From: an uncultured Paracoccaceae bacterium
Lineage (GTDB): Bacteria > Pseudomonadota > Alphaproteobacteria > Rhodobacterales > Rhodobacteraceae
Direction: 5' to 3'
Length of the DNA stretch: 64,000 nt
Assembly: GCA_938005545.1 (NCBI GenBank)
Contig: CALKXV010000002.1
Span: forward strand, 35,092 to 99,091
The stretch's first letter is position 1; every line of letters begins with the position of its first letter. Under the pieces are notes generated by a model. That model did no database searches and had not been told where the DNA came from. It saw nothing but the letters and a program-made list of their open reading frames with translations. Both the position numbers and the translations under genes were made by a program. Shown in pieces: positions 1 to 8,695 of this stretch.

Positions 1-292
1 TGTCGAAGCGAAGTTTCCAATCCACCCGTTTACTTGTTTGATCGTAGAGCGGGTGAGTAATCAGTTCGACGACTTCAAAAGGTTCGCCACTCAGGCCATC
101 ACCCAGCCGGAAAATCACATCGTTGCTTGTGGAACAGTGAGCGGCGGTCGCGATGAGATCAGGGCGGACAAGAACGGCCGAGCATGAGCCATCGCTCTGA
201 CGATGTTCAAATCGGCCCACGCTTGAGATTGTGCCTTCAGCCCACGCAATGGATGCCGTGAGTGCCAGTGTTGGAAACAGAAAACGGATCAT
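1..292 (-). CDS. Trypsin-like serine protease (partial, C-terminal part outside window)
   Basis: Reading the minus strand from an ATG at 292 gives 97 codons with no stop up to the window edge. The N-terminus is a typical Sec signal peptide (residues 1-18, ending ...IAWA), so the product should be exported. The motif TAAHC puts the catalytic histidine of an S1 (chymotrypsin-fold) protease at residue 52, and the DWKL stretch near residue 90 is where the catalytic Asp is expected. The Ser region is off the window. It lies 38 bp behind a second protease of the same family on the same strand, so the two are probably co-transcribed paralogues. No clear Shine-Dalgarno sequence is seen before the ATG. 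Substrate unknown. Confidence 0.75.
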   Translation of the reverse strand, partial: MIRFLFPTLALTASIAWAEGTISSVGRFEHRQSDGSCSAVLVRPDLIATAAHCSTSNDVIFRLGDGLSGEPFEVVELITHPLYDQTSKRVDWKLRFD

Positions 293-330
293 GTTCAACA
301 GAAGACGCGAGACGGTTGGCAGGGTCAACT

Positions 331-1161
331 CTAGGGTCTGACAAACTTTGCGCCACCGCCACCCGTTAACACGCGTGGAGTGTTTGGTTTTGTTCGGCGT
401 GCCGCGGTTGGAGCTGGCGCTCGTGTACCGCCGTTGGTTTCCAAAAGCGTCAGCATTTCGGCCAATGGCTTTTGAAGGTTGGTGCCATAGGAAACTTGCC
501 GATCGCGGATCGTCGCAATTGCCGAGACGACAGATACGATCTCGGGCGTTCCTGCGATGTCAGCAAAGATGGGCGCGCCGGAAGTGCCGAAATCCGCATC
601 GCAGGACAGGACCAGCGTTCCTTGACGTCGTGCCAATACGTGGCATTCTTCCTGGATTGACGGTGAATCAGCCCTGTCGCGCGCATAGGAAACCACCCCG
701 ACGCTGGCCCCTTTTCGCGGGCGTTTTCCTGTTGGAAATGGCTGGATTGTCGGGCGGTTGATGGGAGAGTTCAGTTTCAGAACGGCAAGATCAACAGCGA
801 CCGTTTCATTGCCGGTGGGACCCGTAAAAACATAGTCAGGATGAACCACGGCTTGGCGCACCTGACGCGACGCCGAGGCACGACCGTTTCGCCATCCGGC
901 CAAGAATTCAATTGTTGTGGGATCAACTTGCTGACCTGTTCGTTTGTCAAACAGACAGTGACCCGCAGTCAGAACCACATCAGGTGCGATCAATGCACCA
1001 GTGCACATGCCAATCCGCCCGATGTTCAGGCGGCCAACAGCCTCCCAACCGCGCACATCATAGGCGGTTTTGAGTTTTGTGAGCGCAGGTTTCTCAGTTT
1101 CCTGAGCAGCGGCAGGCAGAGCAATGGCCAAAAATAGAATAGCGGCCGGAAAAAATCGCAT
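331..1161 (-). CDS. Secreted trypsin-like serine protease
   Basis: The 276-residue product carries a signal peptide (MRFFPAAILFLAIALPAAAQ) and an S1 peptidase domain. The His (LTAGHC, about residue 68), Asp (VDLAVLKL, about 126) and Ser (GTSGAPIF, about 200) blocks are all present. The Ser block reads GTSGAP in place of the usual GDSGGP, a form known in bacterial V8/Glu-endopeptidase-like and HtrA-type relatives. The C-terminal 30 residues are a basic, proline-rich tail. An in-frame GTG lies 18 bases upstream, but the ATG at 1161 is preferred because it has AAGGGG seven bases before it and opens a clean signal peptide. It probably acts in the periplasm or outside the cell; substrate unknown. 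Confidence 0.85.
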   Translation of the reverse strand: MRFFPAAILFLAIALPAAAQETEKPALTKLKTAYDVRGWEAVGRLNIGRIGMCTGALIAPDVVLTAGHCLFDKRTGQQVDPTTIEFLAGWRNGRASASRQVRQAVVHPDYVFTGPTGNETVAVDLAVLKLNSPINRPTIQPFPTGKRPRKGASVGVVSYARDRADSPSIQEECHVLARRQGTLVLSCDADFGTSGAPIFADIAGTPEIVSVVSAIATIRDRQVSYGTNLQKPLAEMLTLLETNGGTRAPAPTAARRTKPNTPRVLTGGGGAKFVRP

Positions 1162-1215
1162 CGTTATCCCCTTCAACACGCCACGATCTTAGTGCGCGCG
1201 TGAGGCAAGATTGTG

Positions 1216-2505
1216 TCATGTTTTGGCGATGACGTTAAGCGCCTTGGGACATGGCCCACCGGTAGCCCAATCAAGCAATTCAACCGTGTGAACGATTGGA
1301 ATGTCTGTGCCCGAACCGATCTGCATCATACAGCCGATATTGCCGGCAGAAATCACATCGGGTGTCTTGGCTTCCAGCGTTTTGACTTTTCGCGCCTTCA
1401 ACTCGCCCGAGATCTCGGGTTGCAGCAAATTATAGGTGCCCGCGGAGCCGCAGCAGAGGTGACTATCTTCTGGTTCGACTACGTCATAACCTGCTGTTTT
1501 TAAAAGAGACTTCGGCGCCGTTTTGATTTTTTGCCCATGTTGAAGCGAGCAGGCCGAATGGTAGGCAACGCGCAGGTTCTTCGGCTCACTTACCGGCAAG
1601 CCCAGTTTTTCAATCACTTCGGTCACATCCATGGCTTTCGCGCTGATCTGGGCTGCGTCCTTGGCCAATGGATCGTTGCGAAACATGTGGCCATAGTCCT
1701 TGATCGTAGTGCCACACCCGCTGGTGTTGATGATAATACCGTCAAACGGGCCTTCGTTTGTCCACGCCCGGATATTGTTTGCCGCCTGCGCGTGGCTTTT
1801 GTCTTCTTGCCCCATGTGATGGACCAATGCGCCGCAACAACCGGCTTCGCGCGCGACAACAACTTCGGCGCCAAGACGGGTTAACAGACGGATGGTCGCA
1901 TCGTTGATATCCGTGTTCAGCGCCTTTTGAGCACATCCGGTCATCAAAGCGACGCGCATTTTCTTCGGGCCGATTGCAGCGAATGTCTGTGGATCATCAT
2001 TGCGGCTAACGGGTGGTATTTTCTTTGGAGCCATCGTTAGCATGGCTTTCAGCCGAGCATCTGGCATCAGAAAGGCGAAGGGTCGCCCGATTTTTGCACC
2101 CAGCAAGGCCAGCCGAAACCGTTTGGGATAAGGGATGATCCGCGCCAAAGTCCATCGCAGCATCCGGTCCATTAGAGGCCGCTTATAGGTTTTTTCGATA
2201 TGCGCGCGGGCGTGATCAACCAAATGCATATAGTGGACGCCCGATGGACAGGTGGTCATACAGGCAAGGCACGACAAGCAACGGTCAATGTGCCTGACCG
2301 TTTTGGCATCTGCGGGTCGATCATTTTCCAGCATGTCCTTGATCAGGTAGATGCGACCACGCGGGCTGTCCAATTCGTCACCAAGCACTTGGTATGTCGG
2401 ACAAGTCGCCGTACAAAATCCACAGTGAACGCAAGATCGTAGGATTTCATTCGAGCGCTTGAGAGCCGGGATTTTCAGCTGTTGTTCGGTGAAATTGGTT
2501 TTCAT
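1216..2505 (-). CDS. glcF: Glycolate oxidase iron-sulfur subunit GlcF
   Basis: Third subunit of membrane-associated glycolate dehydrogenase (glycolate to glyoxylate), passing electrons from the FAD subunits towards the quinone pool. The 429 residues hold two CxxCxxCxxxCP clusters for 4Fe-4S centres (Cys 25/28/31/35 and 76/79/82/86), followed by two cysteine-rich CCG-type domains (GCCGALVHH near 223 and LCCGSAGTYN near 351) of the heterodisulfide-reductase type. Its ATG overlaps the glcE stop by one base, so translation is coupled. Length and order fit the usual glcDEF operon. Lactate dehydrogenase LldE-type proteins share the fold, but the glcD/glcE partners settle the call. Confidence 0.94.
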   Translation of the reverse strand: MKTNFTEQQLKIPALKRSNEILRSCVHCGFCTATCPTYQVLGDELDSPRGRIYLIKDMLENDRPADAKTVRHIDRCLSCLACMTTCPSGVHYMHLVDHARAHIEKTYKRPLMDRMLRWTLARIIPYPKRFRLALLGAKIGRPFAFLMPDARLKAMLTMAPKKIPPVSRNDDPQTFAAIGPKKMRVALMTGCAQKALNTDINDATIRLLTRLGAEVVVAREAGCCGALVHHMGQEDKSHAQAANNIRAWTNEGPFDGIIINTSGCGTTIKDYGHMFRNDPLAKDAAQISAKAMDVTEVIEKLGLPVSEPKNLRVAYHSACSLQHGQKIKTAPKSLLKTAGYDVVEPEDSHLCCGSAGTYNLLQPEISGELKARKVKTLEAKTPDVISAGNIGCMMQIGSGTDIPIVHTVELLDWATGGPCPKALNVIAKT

Positions 2506-3644
2506 CAGCCCATGAGCCCCGGATTGAGAATACCTTTTGGATCGAAGTTTTTGCGCAAGTCTGCGGCCAACTTAGCCAACGGAGGTGCCTCGGGATGGAA
2601 GGTTGCGATCTGTTTCCTGGTCTGGTCGCTGGCGCGCACCAAGGTCGCGTGACCCTTTGGGACTTTTGACCTGATATCGATTCCCGAAAGGCAGGCAACC
2701 CAGACCAAACCGCCGCCCCAGTCCAACATCACGCGCGCGTCCTTCAACGTAGCGGTCAAAGCAGGTGCGTCGCTTGGTTTGATCGAAACGCGCCAAACAT
2801 CTTCGTCAGTTCCCGCAAAGGTTTCAACGTCGCGAACCCAACGCCATCCGGCAGTCGTACTGACAGGCCCGTCGATACGACGCTCAATCTCGGATGGGCC
2901 GAATTGCGAGAGCCGCTCTTTCAGTTGCTTTGCACGATAGGTCACTGAATTTTCGAAGCCTTCCAAGCGGATCATCGTAACCGGTGAACCGTCCTGTCCC
3001 TCAGGAATGTGCGCCGCGCCCGATACATCATAAGGCGACGTCAAGGCGCTGGACATCGCGCGAACCGCATCGGCGACTGTCAAACCTGTCAACAACAGCA
3101 CGCCGGTCGCCTCTGGGCGGGGGAGGACCTTGAAGCTCACCTCACTCAGCACACCCAACGTCCCGTGCGCGCCTGCCATGAGTTTCACCAGATCATAACC
3201 GGTAACGTTCTTCATCACGCGGCCGCCGTTCTTGATGATTTCGCCGGTTCCGTCGACAAAACGCACGCCTAACAGGAAATCTCGGCAAGCTCCGGCCTGA
3301 ACTCGGCGTGGTCCGGAAATGTTGGCTGCGACCACGCCCCCGATTGTGGGATCGCCAGTGGTGCCCAAAAGGCTTCGATGATCCATCGGTTCAAAAGCCA
3401 ACATCTGGTTTTCCACCGCCAGTGCCGCTTCGATCTCGGCCACAGGCGTTCCGGCCTGTGCCACGAGTGTCAGTGCGCCCGGTTCATAGAGCGTGATGCC
3501 GGAAAGGCCTGCGGTTGAAAGCGCCGTTCCTTCGGGTTTCAAGCCGCGCGTTCCACCACCCGAGATGGCGAGCGGACCGGTCGCAGTTGCGATGCATTCG
3601 GCAAGATCGGATTCGGATGTTGGGGCAAGCATGGGGTTGGTCAT
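2505..3644 (-). CDS. glcE: Glycolate oxidase FAD-binding subunit GlcE
   Basis: A 379-residue FAD-binding subunit of the glycolate oxidase complex. A PCMH-type FAD-binding fold occupies the first half, with the glycine-rich AISGGGTRGL stretch near residue 25 and the FLLGVRF / GRVMKNVTGYDL blocks near 125-150 that are characteristic of GlcE. The protein is shorter than GlcD and lacks its full C-terminal oxidase domain, as usual for GlcE. It overlaps glcD by four bases (ATGA) and glcF by one base, so all three subunits should be made from a single message. Confidence 0.93.
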   Translation of the reverse strand: MTNPMLAPTSESDLAECIATATGPLAISGGGTRGLKPEGTALSTAGLSGITLYEPGALTLVAQAGTPVAEIEAALAVENQMLAFEPMDHRSLLGTTGDPTIGGVVAANISGPRRVQAGACRDFLLGVRFVDGTGEIIKNGGRVMKNVTGYDLVKLMAGAHGTLGVLSEVSFKVLPRPEATGVLLLTGLTVADAVRAMSSALTSPYDVSGAAHIPEGQDGSPVTMIRLEGFENSVTYRAKQLKERLSQFGPSEIERRIDGPVSTTAGWRWVRDVETFAGTDEDVWRVSIKPSDAPALTATLKDARVMLDWGGGLVWVACLSGIDIRSKVPKGHATLVRASDQTRKQIATFHPEAPPLAKLAADLRKNFDPKGILNPGLMG

Positions 3645-5089
3645 GCCGCCGGTCTTATCGTGTCGCGCCGATCAGAGCTGTTGGACAAAGGGAAGACCTT
3701 GGCAGGGTTCAAGAGCCACGCCGGATCGAAGACATCCTTGACCTTCATCTGTGCTTCGAGGTCGGCAGTGTTGAACTGTACGGTCATGAGTTCGCGTTTT
3801 TCGATGCCAACGCCATGTTCTCCGGTCAGGCAGCCGCCAGCCTCGACGCAAAGTTTTAAAATTTCAGCACCCATGGCTTCGCAAGTCTCAAGGTCGCCAG
3901 GCTTGTTTGCGTCGAACAGAATAAGCGGATGCATATTGCCATCGCCCGCATGGAACACGTTCCCGACGTCCAAACCGTATTCATCGGAGAGTTCGCCAAT
4001 CCGACGCAAAACATATGGCAAGGCAGACACCGGGATCGTTCCGTCGAGACACATGTAATCGTTGATCTGCCCCATGGCCCCAAAGGCCGACTTGCGCCCT
4101 AGCCAGATGCGTGCAGCTTCGTCAGCGTCTTGGGCTTCGCGTAGTTCAACCGGGTCGTGGGTGCGGGCAATCTGTTTGATGACGCCAAGCTGTTCGTCGA
4201 TTTCTTCAGGGCTTCCCTCGACCTCAACGATCAGAAGCGCCTCGCAATCCGGATACCCGGCCTTGGCGTAATCCTCGACCACTTCGATCACGCGCTTATC
4301 CATGTATTCGATGGCCACGGGCAGAACACCCGCCTTTATGATGTCGCTGACGCAGGCCCCTGCAATTTCGGCGCTGGAATATCCGATCAGAACGGGGCGC
4401 GCGCCTTCGGGTTTGGGGAGAATGCGGAGCGTGGCTTCGGTCACCACGCCCAACTGGCCTTCGGATCCACAGATCAGCCCGAGCCAGTCGTATCCGCCAG
4501 CGTCCATATGCGCGCCGCCGATTTCGACCACTGTGCCATCCATCATCACCATGGTTACGCCCAACAGATTGTTGGTTGTGACGCCGTATTTCAAACAATG
4601 TGCACCGCCGGAATTCATCGCGATGTTTCCAGCAATCGCGCAGGCCAGTTGTGACGACGGATCGGGCGCATAGAAGAAACCGTCTTCATCGACTGCGCCC
4701 GTCACCGAAAGATTGGTGCGTCCGGTCTGCACCCGGATCACGCGATTGTCGTAGTCGGTTTCCAAGACATCGCTCATCCGCGAGACGCCCAAGACCACGC
4801 TGTCGGCTGTGGGCAATGCACCCCCTGCTAGGGATGTGCCAGATCCGCGCGGAACGACCGGAACGCCTTCTTCGTGACAAATCTTCAAAACCGCCGATAC
4901 TTCTTCGGTTGTTCCGGGCAAAACGACGCATAGGGGCTGACAGGCGTAAGCAGCAAGCGCGTCACATTCATACACCCGCGTTTCCATTACATCCGAGATC
5001 ACATGCTCATCCGCGAGAATGGTCTTTAAACGGCTGATAAATCTTGTCTTTTTTCCCAATACATGTTCAGAGGGACGCGGCATTTCCAT
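3641..5089 (-). CDS. glcD: Glycolate oxidase catalytic subunit GlcD
   Basis: The 482-residue FAD-linked oxidase subunit. The FAD pyrophosphate-binding loop PRGSGTSLAGG is at residues 80-90 and the C-terminal FAD-linked oxidase domain ends with GEHGVGIEKRELM from residue 423. Both are hallmarks of the GlcD / D-lactate dehydrogenase family. First gene of glcDEF; together they oxidise glycolate, a common algal exudate for marine bacteria. The ATG at 5089 is followed two codons later by a second in-frame ATG, and I cannot tell which is used. The 68-base upstream gap contains nested inverted repeats. Confidence 0.93.
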   Translation of the reverse strand: MEMPRPSEHVLGKKTRFISRLKTILADEHVISDVMETRVYECDALAAYACQPLCVVLPGTTEEVSAVLKICHEEGVPVVPRGSGTSLAGGALPTADSVVLGVSRMSDVLETDYDNRVIRVQTGRTNLSVTGAVDEDGFFYAPDPSSQLACAIAGNIAMNSGGAHCLKYGVTTNNLLGVTMVMMDGTVVEIGGAHMDAGGYDWLGLICGSEGQLGVVTEATLRILPKPEGARPVLIGYSSAEIAGACVSDIIKAGVLPVAIEYMDKRVIEVVEDYAKAGYPDCEALLIVEVEGSPEEIDEQLGVIKQIARTHDPVELREAQDADEAARIWLGRKSAFGAMGQINDYMCLDGTIPVSALPYVLRRIGELSDEYGLDVGNVFHAGDGNMHPLILFDANKPGDLETCEAMGAEILKLCVEAGGCLTGEHGVGIEKRELMTVQFNTADLEAQMKVKDVFDPAWLLNPAKVFPLSNSSDRRDTIRPAA

Positions 5090-5158
5090 TGGTAATACTC
5101 CGAATTGGTCATTTTATATAACCAATAATGGAATTTGGCAAGTTTTCTACTTCGGAGT
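5088..5158. promoter_or_regulatory. Nested inverted repeats upstream of glcDEF
   Basis: An 8-base perfect inverted repeat (ACTCCGAA at 5097-5104, TTCGGAGT at 5151-5158) encloses a second one (ATTGGT at 5104-5109, ACCAAT at 5121-5126) around an A/T-rich core, and another ATTGGT sits at 5088-5093 across the glcD start codon. This is the only space for the glcDEF promoter. Glycolate operons are often controlled by GntR/FCD regulators that bind TTGGT/ACCAA-like half-sites; the 11-base spacing here is wider than the usual three, so that assignment is only a suggestion. Confidence 0.4.
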
Positions 5159-5589
5159 CAATCGACGTCTGGAATCGTAATACGGCCATCTGGATCAATG
5201 TCCCAAAACGGATTGTGGGCAAGTTCCCACACGTGACCATCCGGATCTGCGTATTGGCCGGAATAACCACCCCAGAAAACTTCTGTTGGTTTTTTGAGCG
5301 GTTCCGCTCCGACATCAACCGCCGCTTTAAAGGCCGCATCAACCGCATCGCGATCCGCAAAATTTTGAGCCAGCGTCAGGGCACCTGTTTTTAGCGCCAC
5401 ACCCGGACGCCCTTGATCTTCAGCCAGGGCCTCCAAACCAAAAAGTCCAAGAACCATGCCGTCGAGTTGGTAAAACACAACGGTTGGCGGTGTCGGGACT
5501 GGCTTCCAACCCAAAGCACCGTAGAAGTCGCGTGACCTGTCTAGATCGGCGACGCCAAGGGTAATTAAGCTAACGCGTTGTGGGGTCAT
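5158..5589 (-). CDS. VOC (glyoxalase/bleomycin-resistance fold) family protein
   Basis: A 143-residue protein of the vicinal oxygen chelate superfamily: it opens with SLITLGVADLDRSRDFYGALGW, ends with the second beta-alpha-beta-beta-beta motif and contains the DPDGHVWEL block that usually carries a metal-ligand Glu. The longer frame back to 5700 has no support. The ATG at 5589 overlaps the recF stop (ATGA) and gives the correct VOC N-terminus. It is translationally coupled to recF, in the place where gyrB commonly follows in alphaproteobacteria. Substrate cannot be deduced. Confidence 0.85.
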   Translation of the reverse strand: MTPQRVSLITLGVADLDRSRDFYGALGWKPVPTPPTVVFYQLDGMVLGLFGLEALAEDQGRPGVALKTGALTLAQNFADRDAVDAAFKAAVDVGAEPLKKPTEVFWGGYSGQYADPDGHVWELAHNPFWDIDPDGRITIPDVD

Positions 5590-6698
5590 GAGGCTTCCTT
5601 CAATGTGATGTGGCTGCCGGCATCGTTCTCGCCAACTTCCAGGTATTGCGCGCGGTCTTCGAAGCCATCGAATAATTCGGCTTCGGTACCTGTCATCCAC
5701 GCTTGTGCACCCAACGCACAGATTTCATTGTATAATGCGTTGCGCCTTTCTGCGTCGAGGTGTGCTGCGACCTCATCCAACAGGATCAGTGGCGCGGCTC
5801 CTGTATCTTTGGCCAATGCGCGGGCGTTTGTCAGTACCAAAGAGATCAACAGCGCCTTTTGTTCACCGGTCGAACATTGTGCAGCTGGTACTTGCTTTTC
5901 GACATAGAACGCCTTCAGGTCGATGCGGTGCGGGCCAACCAATGTACGCCCTGCCCGCAGGTCTCTTTGGCGACCTTCATCAAATAGGGCGGTGAAATCT
6001 TCTACGGTTTCAGGCAGTTCGATGTCTGGATGGCGCAGCGACAGATCTGCCGCCGGGAACGCGGTTTCTGCACCCTGTTGGGCACTGGTCAATCGTTCCA
6101 ACGCTGCCGCCCGGTTCGTCATGACACGCACAGCCGCCTCGGCCATCTGGCGTTCGAGGGCAGCGTACCAATGGGCGTCACGGACCATGTCTTTTAGCAA
6201 CCGGTTCCGCTCGCGCATGGCTTTTTCATATATCAGAACGGCTTCACCATGGGTTGGTTCAAAGCTCATTGTCATGCGATCCAAGAAGCGACGGCGCCCA
6301 TCGGCACCTTCGATCCAAAGACGATCCATCGCCGGGATCAGCCAAACGATCCGTGCGATTTTTCCAAGGGCCATTTGGGGCGCGGCCTTTCCATCGATCC
6401 GAACCTGCCGCGCATTGCCCGGTTCGGCATAGGTTTCAACCTCGTGCACATGGCCCGAATTTTGGATATGCGCGGTGACTTTCCAGCCCAAAGCTTCGGG
6501 GCGGCGGATCAGTTCTTCAGCACCAGCGCGGCGCAAACCACGACCGGGTGACAGCAATGAAACCGCTTCGAGAATGTTCGTTTTTCCAGCGCCGTTCGGC
6601 CCATAAATCGCGACGGGGCGATCATCGACGGCGAGTTCGGTTCTTCGGTGCGAGCGAAGATGCGACAGTGTCAATTGGGTGACGGAAAGCCCGGCCAC
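5586..6698 (-). CDS. recF: DNA replication and repair protein RecF
   Basis: A 370-residue SMC-like ATPase that helps load RecA at gaps through RecFOR. It shows Walker A (GPNGAGKT, residues 33-40), the ABC-type signature STGEQK (276-281) and Walker B LILLDEVAAHLD (304-315). Length matches the family. It starts 10 bases after dnaN and shares the minus-strand block with dnaA and dnaN, as in the classical dnaA-dnaN-recF arrangement. Its partner recO is also in this window, at 25220-25957. Confidence 0.95.
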   Translation of the reverse strand: MAGLSVTQLTLSHLRSHRRTELAVDDRPVAIYGPNGAGKTNILEAVSLLSPGRGLRRAGAEELIRRPEALGWKVTAHIQNSGHVHEVETYAEPGNARQVRIDGKAAPQMALGKIARIVWLIPAMDRLWIEGADGRRRFLDRMTMSFEPTHGEAVLIYEKAMRERNRLLKDMVRDAHWYAALERQMAEAAVRVMTNRAAALERLTSAQQGAETAFPAADLSLRHPDIELPETVEDFTALFDEGRQRDLRAGRTLVGPHRIDLKAFYVEKQVPAAQCSTGEQKALLISLVLTNARALAKDTGAAPLILLDEVAAHLDAERRNALYNEICALGAQAWMTGTEAELFDGFEDRAQYLEVGENDAGSHITLKEAS

Positions 6699-6708
6699 AC
6701 GTGCCCCG

Positions 6709-7827
6709 TCAAACCCTCATCGGCATAACGACGTAAACCGCACTTTCGTCGCTGCCTTCACGCATCAAGGTTGGATCGCCCGATGAATTGAAAAGGAAAA
6801 CTGCATTTTCACGATCCACTTGGCTGGCAATTTCCAGCAAGTACTTGGCGTTAAATCCAATTTCCAGGGGTTCGTCTGGATAAGCGACCGCAAGTTCTTC
6901 TTCCGCCGCACCGCTATCGGGCGCGTTCACAGACAAAACCAACCGGTCTTCGTCCAATGCCAGTTTCACCGCCCGCGACCGTTCGGAACTGACCGTGGCC
7001 ACACGGTCGACCGCTTGTGCGAATTCCGAAGCGTCGACTTCAAGCCGCTTGGTATTGCCCGATGGAATAACGCGCGTGTAATCCGGGAAGGTTCCGTCGA
7101 TGACTTTGGACGTCAATGTGATGCCGGGTGTCGCAAAGCGGACTTTGGTTTCGCTGACGCTGACTGCAATCTGAGCTTCATCGTCATCCAAAAGCTTGCG
7201 CAGCTCGCCAACGGTTTTTCGCGGGACGATCACACCGGGCATCGAGCCCGCACCTTCGGGCAGTTCGGCATCAATCCGAGCAAGACGGTGTCCATCAGTT
7301 GCCACGCACCGCAGCACCTGAGAACCTTCGTAGTCTGAAACATGCATATAGACGCCGTTCAGGTAATAGCGGGTTTCTTCGGTCGAGATTGCAAACTTCG
7401 ACTTGTCGAACAACCGTCTTAGAACGGGCGCTGGGGCCGCAAAGTTTGCTTCGTATTCCGACGATGCCATCACGGGGAAATCCTCGCGTGGCAAGGTGGC
7501 CAAAGAAAAGCTTGATCGACCGGCATCTACCGACATGCGACCTGACGTTCCGTCATCGTTGATGGTGACCAGAGCACCGTCAGGCAATTTGCGGACTATC
7601 TCGTGGAACATGACGGCACTGACAGTCGTGGCGCCTGCGCGCGAAACTTTGGCCGGAGCCTGATCGACGATTTCGATGTCCAGATCCGTGGCGCGAAAAC
7701 TGACCTGATCTCCTTCGGCCTCAATCAATACATTGGCGAGAATCGGAATGGTGTTCCGACGTTCGACAACTGACTGTGCCTGAGCGACCGCTTTCAATAA
7801 TGCGGCGCGTTCGATCGAAAATTCCAT
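6709..7827 (-). CDS. dnaN: DNA polymerase III sliding clamp (beta subunit)
   Basis: A 372-residue protein co-linear with bacterial DnaN: N-terminal MEFSIERAALLKAVAQAQSV, three repeated clamp domains, and the conserved C-terminal end YVVMPMRV. It forms the dimeric ring that tethers DNA polymerase III to its template. It lies between recF and a transporter gene that separates it from dnaA. The 97-base gap upstream (7828-7924) may hold its own promoter. Confidence 0.96.
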   Translation of the reverse strand: MEFSIERAALLKAVAQAQSVVERRNTIPILANVLIEAEGDQVSFRATDLDIEIVDQAPAKVSRAGATTVSAVMFHEIVRKLPDGALVTINDDGTSGRMSVDAGRSSFSLATLPREDFPVMASSEYEANFAAPAPVLRRLFDKSKFAISTEETRYYLNGVYMHVSDYEGSQVLRCVATDGHRLARIDAELPEGAGSMPGVIVPRKTVGELRKLLDDDEAQIAVSVSETKVRFATPGITLTSKVIDGTFPDYTRVIPSGNTKRLEVDASEFAQAVDRVATVSSERSRAVKLALDEDRLVLSVNAPDSGAAEEELAVAYPDEPLEIGFNAKYLLEIASQVDRENAVFLFNSSGDPTLMREGSDESAVYVVMPMRV

Positions 7828-7924
7828 GACCCCTCGCTTTGTGCTGTTCCGGGACGATCAAACTATCGTGTTTCCCGCCCGGCGCAATGGCTTTGCGCGA
7901 CTTTCCATCCTGAAAACGCAAGCG

Positions 7925-8680
7925 TCAAGGAGCGGCGGCACCGAGAATGCCCACAGCCGCTTTCCCCAACAAGATCAGAGACAGAACAAGAAGCAGGATT
8001 TCGATCACCCGCCCATAAATTTTGTCCGGCATATTTTGAACCAACCATCGACCAATAAGCGTTCCCACAAGACCCACGACGGACAGGCCCGCGATCAAAG
8101 GCCAATTCAATCCTTCAAAGAACCCAAGCGCGTGGTAGCTGGGAATCTTGGCGAAATTTGCAATGGCGAAGGTGATGGCCATAGTGCCCGCAAAGATCAA
8201 CCGCGGCAGATTTTGGGGCAGCAGATAAGCTTGCGTGGGCGGCGCGCCCGAATGCGTGATGAATGTGGCGATGCCTGCAAACGTGCCCCAGATTAAGCCG
8301 GGAACAATGCGGGCGTCTCGTCTCGTCGTTGTATCCTTTTGAGACCAACGCCGCATGACAGCCCAAAGGCCGATGCCCCCGGTGAAAGCAAGCAAAAGCG
8401 GTTCAGACACAAATGGGACGATTAGCGCCGCGACGACGATCCCTGCAATCATCGCTGGCAAAAGGATCGCAACGTTTCGGCGCGACGTATCTCCGTGATA
8501 GAACCAGATGGCGGCCATATCCGTGACCAAAATAACAGGCAGCAGCAGGGCGGCAGCCAGTACCGGGTTCATGAATATCGCAAGAAATGGAACTGCCAGC
8601 GCGCCCGCCGAAGCAAGCCCGCCTTTTGACAATCCAATCAGAATGGCCGCAATGATAAGCCAGTGCAGATGCTCGATCAC
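7925..8680 (-). CDS. TauE/SafE family membrane transporter
   Basis: A 251-residue, strongly hydrophobic protein with about seven to eight membrane segments. The paired glycine-rich repeats of the TauE/SafE (sulfite/organosulfonate exporter-like) family are visible, for example LIGLSKGGLASAGALAVPFLA near the N-terminus and SGAPPTQAYLLP in the middle. Substrate is unknown; family members move sulfite, sulfoacetate or other anions. It sits 15 bases downstream of dnaA and 97 bases upstream of dnaN on the same strand, an unusual place for a transporter. A second family member is at 22061-22831. Confidence 0.88.
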   Translation of the reverse strand: MIEHLHWLIIAAILIGLSKGGLASAGALAVPFLAIFMNPVLAAALLLPVILVTDMAAIWFYHGDTSRRNVAILLPAMIAGIVVAALIVPFVSEPLLLAFTGGIGLWAVMRRWSQKDTTTRRDARIVPGLIWGTFAGIATFITHSGAPPTQAYLLPQNLPRLIFAGTMAITFAIANFAKIPSYHALGFFEGLNWPLIAGLSVVGLVGTLIGRWLVQNMPDKIYGRVIEILLLVLSLILLGKAAVGILGAAAP

Positions 8681-8695
8681 CTGGGCCGGACCGGC

